Of a stretch of DNA of 19,390 bases, positions 1 to 7,301 are shown one piece after another (the stretch's first letter is position 1; the number at the start of each line of letters is the position of its first letter). Source of the DNA: CAYSLC01 sp964431545 (GTDB lineage Bacteria; Desulfobacterota; Desulfobacteria; Desulfobacterales; JAABSP01); the NCBI GenBank assembly GCA_964431545.1, contig CAYSLC010000100.1:1-19390 (forward strand), given 5' to 3'. A program made the position numbers and the translations under genes. The notes beneath the pieces were generated by a model that was given only the letters and a program-made list of their open reading frames with translations, was not told where the DNA came from and ran no database searches.

Positions 1-384
1 CCGGTATTTCTCACCGAAAAAATAGAAACAGGTGTCCGTGTGTTCCTGAAACGATTTTGCGGTTTTTTCCGGGTCAGGGTTCACCTGGGAAAAATTGAAT
101 TTAAGAATCAGATGGGCGTTTTTTTCGGGCGTGGGGTGGGCGTCGATATAGGTCCCCTTGAAGAGAAAATCGAATTCATCCTTCCGGGCGATGTCGTAGT
201 AGCATTCCAGGACCGTCAGCAGGGAGGACTTCCCGAACCGCCGGGGGCGGATCAGAAACAGGAACTTCCCCGCTCCTTCGAGTTGGGGGAGATAGCGGGT
301 TTTGTCCACGTAATAATAGTTTTCCCGCCGGATCGTCTTATAGCTCGATATGGAATAGGGGATTTTTTTCAGCGTGTTCGTCAT
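1..384 (-). CDS. AAA-ATPase-like protein, N-terminal part (cut by window edge)
   Basis: The first 128 codons are visible, starting at the ATG at 382-384 and running off the left edge. The N-terminus matches the AAA-ATPase-like family (PF09820 type): a KKIPYSISSYKTI opening, the conserved YYYVDKTRYLPQLE segment, and a P-loop in the form RPRRFGKSS near residue 45. Known members usually carry a C-terminal PD-(D/E)XK nuclease-like domain, which would lie outside the window. The start codon overlaps the stop of the upstream HsdS remnant by ATGA, so translation may be coupled. Members are common in accessory regions and their job is unresolved; links to mobile DNA or defence are inference. No frameshift is visible in the part present. 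The family call is fairly sure; whether the gene is intact cannot be judged here. Confidence 0.8.
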   Translation of the reverse strand, partial: MTNTLKKIPYSISSYKTIRRENYYYVDKTRYLPQLEGAGKFLFLIRPRRFGKSSLLTVLECYYDIARKDEFDFLFKGTYIDAHPTPEKNAHLILKFNFSQVNPDPEKTAKSFQEHTDTCFYFFGEKYR

Positions 385-542
385 GCTGGCTCCATTTCTT
401 CTTCCGAAGGGTTGACCAGCCGGAGCCGTCCGGTGAGGAGCTGCCGCATCATGCCCTGCTTGAACATCCTGGTCTTGTCGCGCCGTCCTTCGAGGGCGGT
501 GATTTCGGCGTCCTTGTAGAAGAGGATTGCCTTTATTTTCAT
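381..542 (-). pseudogene. Type I restriction specificity subunit (HsdS), C-terminal remnant
   Basis: This 53-residue reading frame ends with the typical C-terminal coiled-coil tail of HsdS: DAEITALEGRRDKTRMFKQG followed by MMRQLLTGRLRL. In a full HsdS (about 400 residues) this segment packs against the HsdM subunits and separates the two target-recognition domains. Both recognition domains are absent here. Reading upstream in the same frame gives only three codons before a TAA at 552-554, which is the stop of the Fic remnant. The ATG at 540-542 has only a weak purine stretch (AAAGAT) before it. The stop overlaps the start of the AAA-ATPase-like gene. I read it as a gene fragment left by recombination or deletion. 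It could still be translated as a small peptide, but it cannot confer specificity. Confidence 0.72.
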
Positions 543-551
543 ATCTTTATC

Positions 552-1030
552 TTATGACTCATCATGAAAAAGCCGAATATACTCCTGATAGATAAAGCGC
601 CGGTTCCGCTTCAGCCCCGTGAACTCCTGGATAATGCCCTGGTCGATCATCCGGTTGACAAGGTTGTTGGCCGCCGGATACGTCGTGCCGGTCAGCTCCT
701 GTACATCGGTAACGGCGTCGGACGATTGGGGGAGAAGACCTTCGCTTCCGCGGCCAGCACATCCTGCAACGAACTTTGGGTGCCCTCGATCTGGCTGGAC
801 AACACCGCCTCTTTCCGGACATACATGGACACAAACAGATCCGGATGGGGAAGCGTCTGAATGGATCCGTCCAGACGGCCCAAGGCGCGATCAGCCCCCG
901 AAAGCAGGCTCTGAAGCTCGCCGTCCAGCCTGACGGCCGGCGCGGGTGGAAGGGGCGCGGGGATAAAGGCGCGGTAACCGCTGGGTTGCTTGATGTATCG
1001 CCCTGCTCTCATCTGGCGGTTCTCTTCCAT
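552..1030 (-). pseudogene. Fic family protein, internally deleted and frameshifted
   Basis: From the ATG at 1030 the frame reads a classic Fic N-terminal domain: RYIKQPSGYRAFIPAPLP, then GADRALGRLDG, then MYVRKEAVLSSQIEGTQSSL, which contains the S-x-x-x-E-G autoinhibitory helix. After SPNRP (about 710-720) the reading continues only in another frame, as TDVQELTGTTYPAANNLVN with RMIDQGIIQEFTGLKRNRRF, a Fic C-terminal winged-helix segment ending at the TAA at 552-554. The catalytic core with the HPFxxGNGR loop is missing. Full-length relatives are about 370-390 residues, so about 200 residues have been lost (inference). The DNA joins the two ends cleanly but out of frame (stop at 692 in the N-terminal frame). 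AMP-transfer activity is therefore impossible. The neighbouring HsdS remnant fits the common placement of Fic genes inside type I restriction loci. Confidence 0.82.
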
Positions 1031-1071
1031 CTGTCATCCATCCCGCCGGCCGCGAAACCGGTCGCGGTATT

Positions 1072-1178
1072 CCATAGTAAACGCAGCCTTCACTATCAAC
1101 CACTTTCGGACGCCATATTAAAGGCTGCGTTTAATATAGACCATATTCCCGGACCATAGTAAAGGCAGGCTTTCATAA
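1072..1178 (-). promoter_or_regulatory. Array of three palindromic sites phased at 41 bp
   Basis: Three related palindromes lie upstream of the Fic remnant. Each has the form ATAGTAAA-N7-TTTACTAT preceded by CC. Left half-sites start at 1074, 1115 and 1156, and centres lie at 1085, 1126 and 1167, exactly 41 bp apart, close to four helical turns. The middle site is a perfect 8-bp inverted repeat (ATATTAAA/TTTAATAT); the first matches 7 of 8 positions and the third 5 of 8. The 7-base spacers of the first two sites are reverse complements of each other. This is the geometry of an operator array bound cooperatively on one face of the DNA. The binder is unknown; the winged helix of a Fic protein or a lost neighbour is possible. 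Confidence 0.6.
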
Positions 1179-1265
1179 GACGGCGGCCAGTTCACGCCAT
1201 TTTCCGCTGATGGGCTATAAGCCTCTCCGTCATGGTATGTCCCCTACCTCCAGCGTGATCCATTT

Positions 1266-2666
1266 TCAAAATCCACCCCGAACCGCCGCCATCCGCCCAT
1301 CGACCTCCCCCACCTCCGCCTGCCGCGCCAGCCAGTATTCCGGGTCCCGCTGGTCCTCCAGCTCCGCCACGCTTTTTCCCTGCTGCTCCACCCAGGTGAA
1401 GTACTTGAGGTTGTGCCAGCGATCGCGGTTGAGGCGGGTGCCTTCGGCGATCCAGTCGAGGCCCTGGCCGTGGAAGATGGCTTCGATGCGGATCGCCGCC
1501 TCGGTCTCGTCCATGGGGCCGTGGGTCCGGGTGAGGTCGGCCATCACCGATCCGTACCGGTCCATGGCGTCGGTGAGGACCGTCACGATGAGGTCGTTTC
1601 TTCCCAGGCGATAGAATTTTGCCGTCTTGATGGCCCCCAGCAGGTTGCAGACCCCGGAGATGCCGAAGATCTCCGACAGGCGGCGGACCTTCTCTTCGGG
1701 GATCCCCAGCCGACGGGTCATGGCCGCCCATCCGGCCGGCTCCGCGAGGACCTGGAGGCCCTTCTTGCAGGAGAGGTCGTCGATGCACAGGAGCGCGTCC
1801 ATGTTCCGGACGTTGTGGATCCAGGTGACGTGCTGGTCGCCGATGCCCTGGATGTCGTGAGCCCCGTAGCCGTTGCAAAAGAGGGTGGGGCACTGGACCG
1901 GCTCCAGGCCGATGATCCTGCCGCTCCCCGGCCACTCCTGCTTCAGCCGGTCCCCGGCGGCGATGGTGCCCGCGGATCCCATGGCCGACACAAAGGCGGC
2001 CACGCGGCCCCGACCGATCCCACGGCGTTCCAGGTGGCGCGCCAGGTCCACGATGGTCTCCCCGGTGACGAAGTAGTGGAACCGGTAGTTGGCGAACGCC
2101 TCGAACTGGTTCATGATCCGGATCCGGTCCGGATCGGCCGCCGCCAGGGCCCGGCACCGGTCGTAGATCTCCTTGACATTGCTCTCGCACCCCGGCGTCC
2201 GCTCCAGGCGCGCCCCGTAGCCGGTGATCCGCTCAAACCGCTCCCGGCTCATCCCCTCGGGCAGGATCACCACTGAATCGAACCCCAGGCGTCCCCCCAC
2301 CCAGGCCCCGCCGATGCCGTAGTTGCCGGTGGAGGGCCAGACCGCCGTGTGGATCGCCGGGTCGGCCCCGCCCTTGAGGATCGCCTCCATGAGGACCGAA
2401 TAGGTGGCGCCCACCTTGTGGCTGCCGGTGGGAAAGTCTTTGCCGCAAAGGGCGACGATGGGGGCGTCCACGCCGGTGAGGGCCGGGGGGATGACCTCGT
2501 GGCGGATCCGGCCTTCGGCGTCTTGCCAGGTGATGTTGAAGAGGTTGACGGGGTCCAGGGGATCGTGTTTCATCATCTCCAGGGCCCGTTTCCGGACCGC
2601 CGGATCGATCCGGGACGGATCGCGCATCTCCCCGTAGGTGGGGCCGAAGATCATCTCGTTGTCCAC
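1266..2666 (-). CDS. Fold-type II PLP-dependent enzyme (cysteine synthase / tryptophan synthase beta-like)
   Basis: A 466-residue cytosolic protein of the PLP fold-type II superfamily. Visible hallmarks are the cofactor lysine in GSHKVGATYS (K84), the asparagine loop STGNYGIGG (112-120) that contacts the cofactor, and a glycine/serine-rich loop SAMGSAGT (227-234) where CysK-like enzymes hold the PLP phosphate. The length exceeds O-acetylserine sulfhydrylases (about 310 residues) and resembles a group usually annotated only as PLP-dependent protein subunit beta. The reaction is unknown; a beta-replacement or beta-elimination on an amino acid is the family expectation. The chosen start is the GTG at 2664-2666, with GGAAAGA upstream; an in-frame ATG at 2652-2654 is the alternative. 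The gene stands alone with a long leader and a good promoter-like sequence at 2956-2984. No partner subunit lies nearby. Confidence 0.85.
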   Translation of the reverse strand: MDNEMIFGPTYGEMRDPSRIDPAVRKRALEMMKHDPLDPVNLFNITWQDAEGRIRHEVIPPALTGVDAPIVALCGKDFPTGSHKVGATYSVLMEAILKGGADPAIHTAVWPSTGNYGIGGAWVGGRLGFDSVVILPEGMSRERFERITGYGARLERTPGCESNVKEIYDRCRALAAADPDRIRIMNQFEAFANYRFHYFVTGETIVDLARHLERRGIGRGRVAAFVSAMGSAGTIAAGDRLKQEWPGSGRIIGLEPVQCPTLFCNGYGAHDIQGIGDQHVTWIHNVRNMDALLCIDDLSCKKGLQVLAEPAGWAAMTRRLGIPEEKVRRLSEIFGISGVCNLLGAIKTAKFYRLGRNDLIVTVLTDAMDRYGSVMADLTRTHGPMDETEAAIRIEAIFHGQGLDWIAEGTRLNRDRWHNLKYFTWVEQQGKSVAELEDQRDPEYWLARQAEVGEVDGRMAAVRGGF

Positions 2667-2768
2667 CGCGGTCTTCTTTCCACTGTTCGTATTGGGTTCC
2701 GGGGGCAGCCCTGAAATCCGTTAAGAGCAGCCGTTTTCCTATTCTCCACCATTGACGCATGGGATCTC

Positions 2769-2802
2769 CCCTCTCCCCGGGGCGAGGGTCGGGGTGAGAG
2801 GG
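2769..2802. repeat. C/G-rich inverted repeat, dispersed-repeat type
   Basis: CCCTCTC at 2769-2775 pairs perfectly with GAGAGGG at 2796-2802, enclosing CCCGGGG-type sequence. It resembles the CTCTCCCC/GGGGAGAG short intergenic repeats scattered through many bacterial genomes. It lies in the leader of the PLP enzyme gene if the promoter at 2956-2984 is used. There is no T-run, so it is not an intrinsic terminator. Confidence 0.5.
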
Positions 2803-2955
2803 CGGGTTTGGAACGATAGACGCACGTATCCATCGGCACCACAGGGACGTCGGGACGCGGCCGATTTCGGGTGTGTGGCGTCACCCGGGATCGGTGGGCG
2901 ATCGATCCCCCGACTGACCGACCGGATTCCGCCGGTCCCGGCCGCTGTTTTCCCG

Positions 2956-2984
2956 ATCCTACCGCTTCCGGCCGGAGGGGTCAA
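2956..2984 (-). promoter_or_regulatory. Predicted sigma70-type promoter for the PLP enzyme gene
   Basis: Read on the minus strand there is TTGACC (2979-2984, 5 of 6 match to TTGACA), a 17-base spacer and TAGGAT (2956-2961, 4 of 6 match to TATAAT). Transcription would start near 2949 and leave a leader of roughly 280 nucleotides before the GTG start. Confidence 0.45.
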
Positions 2985-3157
2985 CGGCCGATCGGACGCG
3001 CGCCGGTATTTTCCATGATTTCAATGCCGGGTCGATCGTCTTCCGGTGGCCGCGGGGGATCCTCGACCTGGCCTCCCGCGCCATTCCCTCTTGATCCCCA
3101 GACGGTTTTTCGATAAGGAACCGGACTGAAAGATCGCATTCATTGCAGGGGGAGACA

Positions 3158-6100
3158 GTGCCCGCGATCGAAACGATGGAAAATCAACCGTTGGAGGGAA
3201 GCTTGAACGTTTCCGACCGACTGGGGAAACTCCGGCGCTATTCTTATTCCTTTGCCGTCATCGGCATCATGCCGGCGGTCCTCGTCATCTTCCTCCTATC
3301 GGTCCATTTTCTGGAGCGGGACGCTCGTCGGGGCCTGGCCATCCGGGAAATGACGGCCCTGACGGAGTTGGTCGTCCGGGTCCACGACCGGACCCTTCGG
3401 GAGACCGAGGACCTGCTGGCGGCCATGGCCCTGTCCCGGGACCTTCGGTCATCGGACCCGGCGGAATGTTCCCGGTTTCTGTCGGCCGTGGGGCCTCGGA
3501 CCCACGGGTATGACATCTTCCTGAAGCTGACGCCGGAAGGCATCCTCCGATGCGGATCGATTCCCCACCAGGGGGGGGTCGATTTTTCGAACCGGGATTA
3601 CTTTCGGCGGGCCATGGACACCCTTGCCTTCACCGCCGGGGATTATATCGTCGGCAAGGTCAGCGGAAAACCCGTGCTGCCCCTCGCCTATCCGGCCCTG
3701 GACGAAACAGGGGCGGTCCGGTTTCTCCTGGTCTGCGGTCTGGAGGCGGCATGGTTGAGCCGGCTTCTCGCCCTGGAGGCCTTCCCGGAGGGGGCGGAGG
3801 TCGCCCTGATGGACGGGCGCGGGGTCGTCTACGCGGGGTACCCCGAGTCGGCCGCCGCTCCGGGGGAGCGCCACCCCCATTGGGAGGCCCTGGCGCCCCT
3901 GGCCCTTGCGGTGGACCGCGGCGGCCGGGCCGAGGCCCGGATCGCGGACGGGTGGAGCTACTGTGTCTCTCCTTTGTCCCGTTCGGCTTCCAAGATCCGG
4001 GTGGCCGTGCGGGCACCCCTGTCGGCCATGGGACGGGGGGGCGGTCCGTTGTACTTCCGGCCCCTGGTCCTGGGGTTGATCCTCGCCTTGGGCATCGCGT
4101 TCTGGATCTGGATGAAGCTCCTCTACATCCCCCAGCGGGCCCTGGTCACCGCCATCCGGCGGATGCGAAAGGGGGACCTGAGCGCCCGGACCGGTGTCGG
4201 CGGCACCCAGGGGGACATCGGGGAACTGGCGAGGATGTTCGACGAGATGGCCGAGGGGTTGGCGGCCCGGGACCGGGAACTTCAGGCCCGGACCGAGGCC
4301 CTGGAGGCGGCCAACGCCGCCCTCACCCGAAGCCAGGAGCGGTACCGGGAACTGGTGGAGAACATGCCCAGCGGGGTGGCGGTCTACGAGGTTGTGGATG
4401 AAGGCCGGGATTTCATCTTCCGGGAGTTCAACCGCACCGCCGAACGGATGGAGGGCCAGTCCCGGCAGGAGGTCATCGGCCGCAGCCTTCCGGCGGCGCG
4501 TACCGGGATCGAGGCCTTCGGCCTCGTCGAGGTCTTCCGTAGGGTCTGGCAAAGAGGGGTCCCGGAACACCATCCGGTCACCCTCTACGAGGACGACCGG
4601 CTGGCCCACTGGTACGAAAACGACGTCTACCGGCTCTCCACCGGGGAGATCGTGGCCATCTTCAACGACGTCACCGACCGGAAGCGGGCCGAACTGGAGG
4701 CCGCGTCCCTCCACAACACCATCGAGGCCATCCTTCTGACCGCGCCGCTGCCCATCGTCATGGTCGACCTCGACGGCAAGGTCCGGCACTTCTGGAACGC
4801 CGCCGCGGAACGGCTCCTGGGGTGGAAACGGGAGGAGGTGGTGGGGCGCCTCTTTCCGCCCCTCGCCGATGCATCGGCCATGGCCGAGTTTCTCGAGGTC
4901 AAGAAGGAGATCCTCGACGGAAGGACCGTGGCCGGGATGGAGGTGAGGCGGCGGGCCAAGGATGGCGGATGGATCGACTTCGCCATCTACGCGGCCCCCT
5001 TCCGGGAGACGGGAGAGGAGATCACCGGCTATGTCGCCATGCTGTTGGATATCCGGGACCGGAAACGGGCCGTCCGGGAACGCAAGGCGATCGAGGAGAA
5101 GTTCCAACAGGCCCAGAAGATGGAGGCCATGGGGACCCTCGCCGGCGGCATCGCCCATGATTTCAACAACATCCTCTTTCCCATCATCGGCTACACCGAG
5201 ATGCTCCACGATCGACTCGCCGAGGACGAGCGGGGGCGCTCCTTCGCCCGGGAGATCCTCAAGGCGGCCGGCCGGGCCCGGGAGCTGGTGCGCCAGATCC
5301 TCGACTTCAGCCGGGCCACCGCGGAGGAACGGAAGCCCTTCCGGATGCAGCTCATCGTCAAGGAGGCCCTGAAACTCCTCCGGGCCTCCATCCCGGCCGA
5401 TATCGAATTCCAGCAGCGGATCGACGAGGAATGTCCGTCGGTGGTGGCCGATCCCACCCAGCTCCACCAGGTGATGATGAACCTGTGCACCAACGCCTAC
5501 CACGCCATGATGAAGACCGGCGGGGTGCTCACCGTCTCCCTGTCGTCGGTGGACCTGGATGAAGGATTCGTGGCCGCCTATCCGGACCTCGCTCCGGGGT
5601 CGTACGTCCGGCTCTCGATTTCCGACACGGGGGTGGGGATCCCGCCGGAGATCCGGGACCGGATCTTCGAGCCCTTCTTCACCACCAAGGAATCCGGGGT
5701 GGGCACCGGCATGGGGCTCTCCATGGTCCGGGGGATCGTGACCAACCACGGCGGCCTGGTCACGGTCAGGAGCGAACCGCGGCGGGGGACCACCTTCGAC
5801 GTCCATCTGCCGGTGGTGGAGGCGGCGCCGGTGGAGATCCGGGAGCCGGACGAAGGGGAAGGCCTGCCTTCCGGAGACGAGACGGTCCTCATCATCGACG
5901 ACGAGCAGCCCATCGCCCGGATGCTCGACCTGATGGTCCGGGGGCTGGGATACCATGCCATCGTCCGGACCGACAGTCTGGAGGCGCTCCGGCTGTTTCG
6001 GGAGGACCCGTGGGCGATCGACCTGGTGATCACCGACATGTCCATGCCCAACATGACGGGGCTCGAACTGATGCGGGAGCTGATGGCGATCCGGTCGGAT

Positions 6101-6286
6101 ATCCCGGTGATCCTGTGCACCGGCTTCAGCCGTCTCATCGACGAGGAGAAGGCCCGGGCCGCGGGGGCCCGGGCCTTCGTGATGAAGCCCTTTGTCAAGG
6201 GACAGATCGCCCGGGCCATCCGTCGGGCCCTGGACGGAGAACATGGCGGGCCGCCGGACCCCTCCCCCCGGGAGGAGATCCCATGA
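3158..6286 (+). CDS. Hybrid sensor histidine kinase (Cache-HAMP-PAS-PAS-HisKA-HATPase-REC)
   Basis: A 1042-residue inner-membrane hybrid kinase. Two membrane segments (about 31-51 and 303-324) bracket a periplasmic Cache-like sensor with the NRDYFRRA motif. Then come HAMP (about 325-375), two PAS domains (about 393-510 and 520-640; KRAELE and RDRKRA linkers), a HisKA H-box GGIAHDFNNIL with phospho-acceptor H667, and HATPase N and G boxes (NLCTNAYHAM; DTGVGIP; GTGMGLSMVRG). A C-terminal receiver domain (908-1025) carries phospho-acceptor D960 in VITDMSMPN and the conserved KPF lysine. No DNA-binding output domain is present, so the signal must go to another regulator. Start choice: GTG at 3158 with GGGGGAG just upstream; alternatives are TTG 3143, ATG 3176 and TTG 3203, the last preceded by a good GGAGGG. 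The stop overlaps the binding-protein ATG, implying coupled translation. Confidence 0.92.
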   Translation: MPAIETMENQPLEGSLNVSDRLGKLRRYSYSFAVIGIMPAVLVIFLLSVHFLERDARRGLAIREMTALTELVVRVHDRTLRETEDLLAAMALSRDLRSSDPAECSRFLSAVGPRTHGYDIFLKLTPEGILRCGSIPHQGGVDFSNRDYFRRAMDTLAFTAGDYIVGKVSGKPVLPLAYPALDETGAVRFLLVCGLEAAWLSRLLALEAFPEGAEVALMDGRGVVYAGYPESAAAPGERHPHWEALAPLALAVDRGGRAEARIADGWSYCVSPLSRSASKIRVAVRAPLSAMGRGGGPLYFRPLVLGLILALGIAFWIWMKLLYIPQRALVTAIRRMRKGDLSARTGVGGTQGDIGELARMFDEMAEGLAARDRELQARTEALEAANAALTRSQERYRELVENMPSGVAVYEVVDEGRDFIFREFNRTAERMEGQSRQEVIGRSLPAARTGIEAFGLVEVFRRVWQRGVPEHHPVTLYEDDRLAHWYENDVYRLSTGEIVAIFNDVTDRKRAELEAASLHNTIEAILLTAPLPIVMVDLDGKVRHFWNAAAERLLGWKREEVVGRLFPPLADASAMAEFLEVKKEILDGRTVAGMEVRRRAKDGGWIDFAIYAAPFRETGEEITGYVAMLLDIRDRKRAVRERKAIEEKFQQAQKMEAMGTLAGGIAHDFNNILFPIIGYTEMLHDRLAEDERGRSFAREILKAAGRARELVRQILDFSRATAEERKPFRMQLIVKEALKLLRASIPADIEFQQRIDEECPSVVADPTQLHQVMMNLCTNAYHAMMKTGGVLTVSLSSVDLDEGFVAAYPDLAPGSYVRLSISDTGVGIPPEIRDRIFEPFFTTKESGVGTGMGLSMVRGIVTNHGGLVTVRSEPRRGTTFDVHLPVVEAAPVEIREPDEGEGLPSGDETVLIIDDEQPIARMLDLMVRGLGYHAIVRTDSLEALRLFREDPWAIDLVITDMSMPNMTGLELMRELMAIRSDIPVILCTGFSRLIDEEKARAAGARAFVMKPFVKGQIARAIRRALDGEHGGPPDPSPREEIP

Positions 6287-7296
6287 TCCCGTGCCGATGG
6301 GTGCCGGCGGCCCTGCTGATGCTGTTTCTTGTATCCGGACCGGTCCGGGCCGATCCCGCCCCCCTTTTCCGGATCTCCACGGAGAACGTGGCCGACCACG
6401 TGCAGACCGAGGCGGTGATGCGGTTCGCCCGGCACCTGGAGCGGCTGGCCGGGAGCCGTCTGCGGGTGGTCCACCACTGGCATGCCCGGATGTTCCGGGA
6501 CCGGGATGTCCTCAAGGCCCTGGGCCAGGGGAAGGTGGAGATGGCCGTGCCCGGCACCTGGCAGATCGACCGCTTCGTGCCCGACGTGGGCATTTTTCTG
6601 CTGCCCGCCTTCTACGGCCGGAGGGCCGACGCCATCCACGCCGTCGTGGACGGCCCGGCCGGACGGGAGATCGGGGAGCGGATCGAAAGGACCCTGGGCG
6701 TGGTGGTCCTGGGCCGGTGGATCGATCTGGGCCATGCCCACCTCTTCGGCGTGGGGCGGCCCATCCGGTCCCACCAGCGGATCGCCGGTCTCAAGATCCG
6801 GGTGGCGGGCGGCGTGGGCAACGCCCTGCGGATCGAGGCCCTCGGGGGGATCCCGCTGGTCATCCCCTGGCCCGAGCTTCCGGAGATCCTCGAACGGGGG
6901 ACGGTGGACGGGCTCCTCACCAGCTTCGAGACCGTGGCCGGGGCCGAACTGTGGGAGCGGGGGGTGACCCACGCCTTCAAGGACCGGGAGTACTTCCCCC
7001 AGTACGTGCCCCTGGTGCGGGCCTCCTTCTGGCGGCGGCTGCCCCGGGATCTCAAGGCCCTTCTCCGGGTTGCCTGGGAGTCCGGTGTGGACCCGGCCCG
7101 ACGGGCGGCGGCGGTGGCACAGGACGAGGCGGAGAAAATCTTGCTGGAAAAGGGCGTCTCCGTGGTCCGTCCGGACGAAGAGTCCCTGGCTCAATGGCGG
7201 ACCCGGATCATGGACGCCCAGGAGGGGATGGTCCGGAAGATGGGCATCGACCGGGATCTGCTGGGGCGGATCACCCGGCGGCTGCCGTGGCCCTGA
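6283..7296 (+). CDS. TRAP-type (DctP family) periplasmic solute-binding protein
   Basis: A 337-residue exported protein. A signal peptide covers residues 1-23 (basic PCRW, hydrophobic AALLMLFLV, cleavage after VRA), with no lipobox cysteine. The mature part follows the DctP pattern: a ligand-capturing first lobe, then GLKIRVAGG around R173, the arginine that in DctP proteins clamps a substrate carboxylate, then EALGGIPLVIPWPELPEILE and a RGTVDG turn. TRAP binding proteins normally deliver organic acids to DctQ/DctM membrane partners; none is encoded on either side. Instead the gene lies between two sensor kinases, overlapping the first by ATGA with a strong GGAGGAG ribosome site inside the kinase end. 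A sensory role, presenting ligand to a kinase, is therefore likely (inference). Transport through a remote permease remains possible. Confidence 0.88.
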   Translation: MIPCRWVPAALLMLFLVSGPVRADPAPLFRISTENVADHVQTEAVMRFARHLERLAGSRLRVVHHWHARMFRDRDVLKALGQGKVEMAVPGTWQIDRFVPDVGIFLLPAFYGRRADAIHAVVDGPAGREIGERIERTLGVVVLGRWIDLGHAHLFGVGRPIRSHQRIAGLKIRVAGGVGNALRIEALGGIPLVIPWPELPEILERGTVDGLLTSFETVAGAELWERGVTHAFKDREYFPQYVPLVRASFWRRLPRDLKALLRVAWESGVDPARRAAAVAQDEAEKILLEKGVSVVRPDEESLAQWRTRIMDAQEGMVRKMGIDRDLLGRITRRLPWP

Positions 7297-7301
7297 CCCC
7301 C

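Larger units (their letters stand above)
2667..3157. other. Divergent intergenic region
   Basis: These 491 bases separate the divergently read PLP enzyme and the hybrid kinase. I see no credible gene: the open frames are short, overlap in several frames and lack family features. The region holds a promoter-like sequence for the PLP enzyme (2956-2984) and a C/G-rich inverted repeat (2769-2802). For the kinase I find no convincing promoter; TTGATC at about 3091 with TAAGGA 17 bases later is a weak candidate. Confidence 0.7.

Noticed and set aside
1192..1233. 13-codon frame MTERLIAHQRKMA after a GGAGG-like site
   Set aside because: A plausible ribosome site is present and a one-base shift would extend the peptide by a few residues, but it is too short and unsupported to call a gene.
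1413..2276. Plus-strand open frame across the PLP enzyme gene
   Set aside because: It is antisense to clear PLP motifs (GSHK, STGNYG), with Asp/Gly/Val-biased composition and no family.
2983..3157. Sigma54 promoter upstream of the hybrid kinase
   Set aside because: I looked for the TGGCAC-N5-TTGC pattern and found only partial GG/GC matches.
3449..6244. Very long open frame antisense to the hybrid kinase
   Set aside because: It is a shadow caused by high GC at third codon positions; its product is rich in Pro, Gly, His and Asp and shows no domain, while the sense frame has all kinase motifs.
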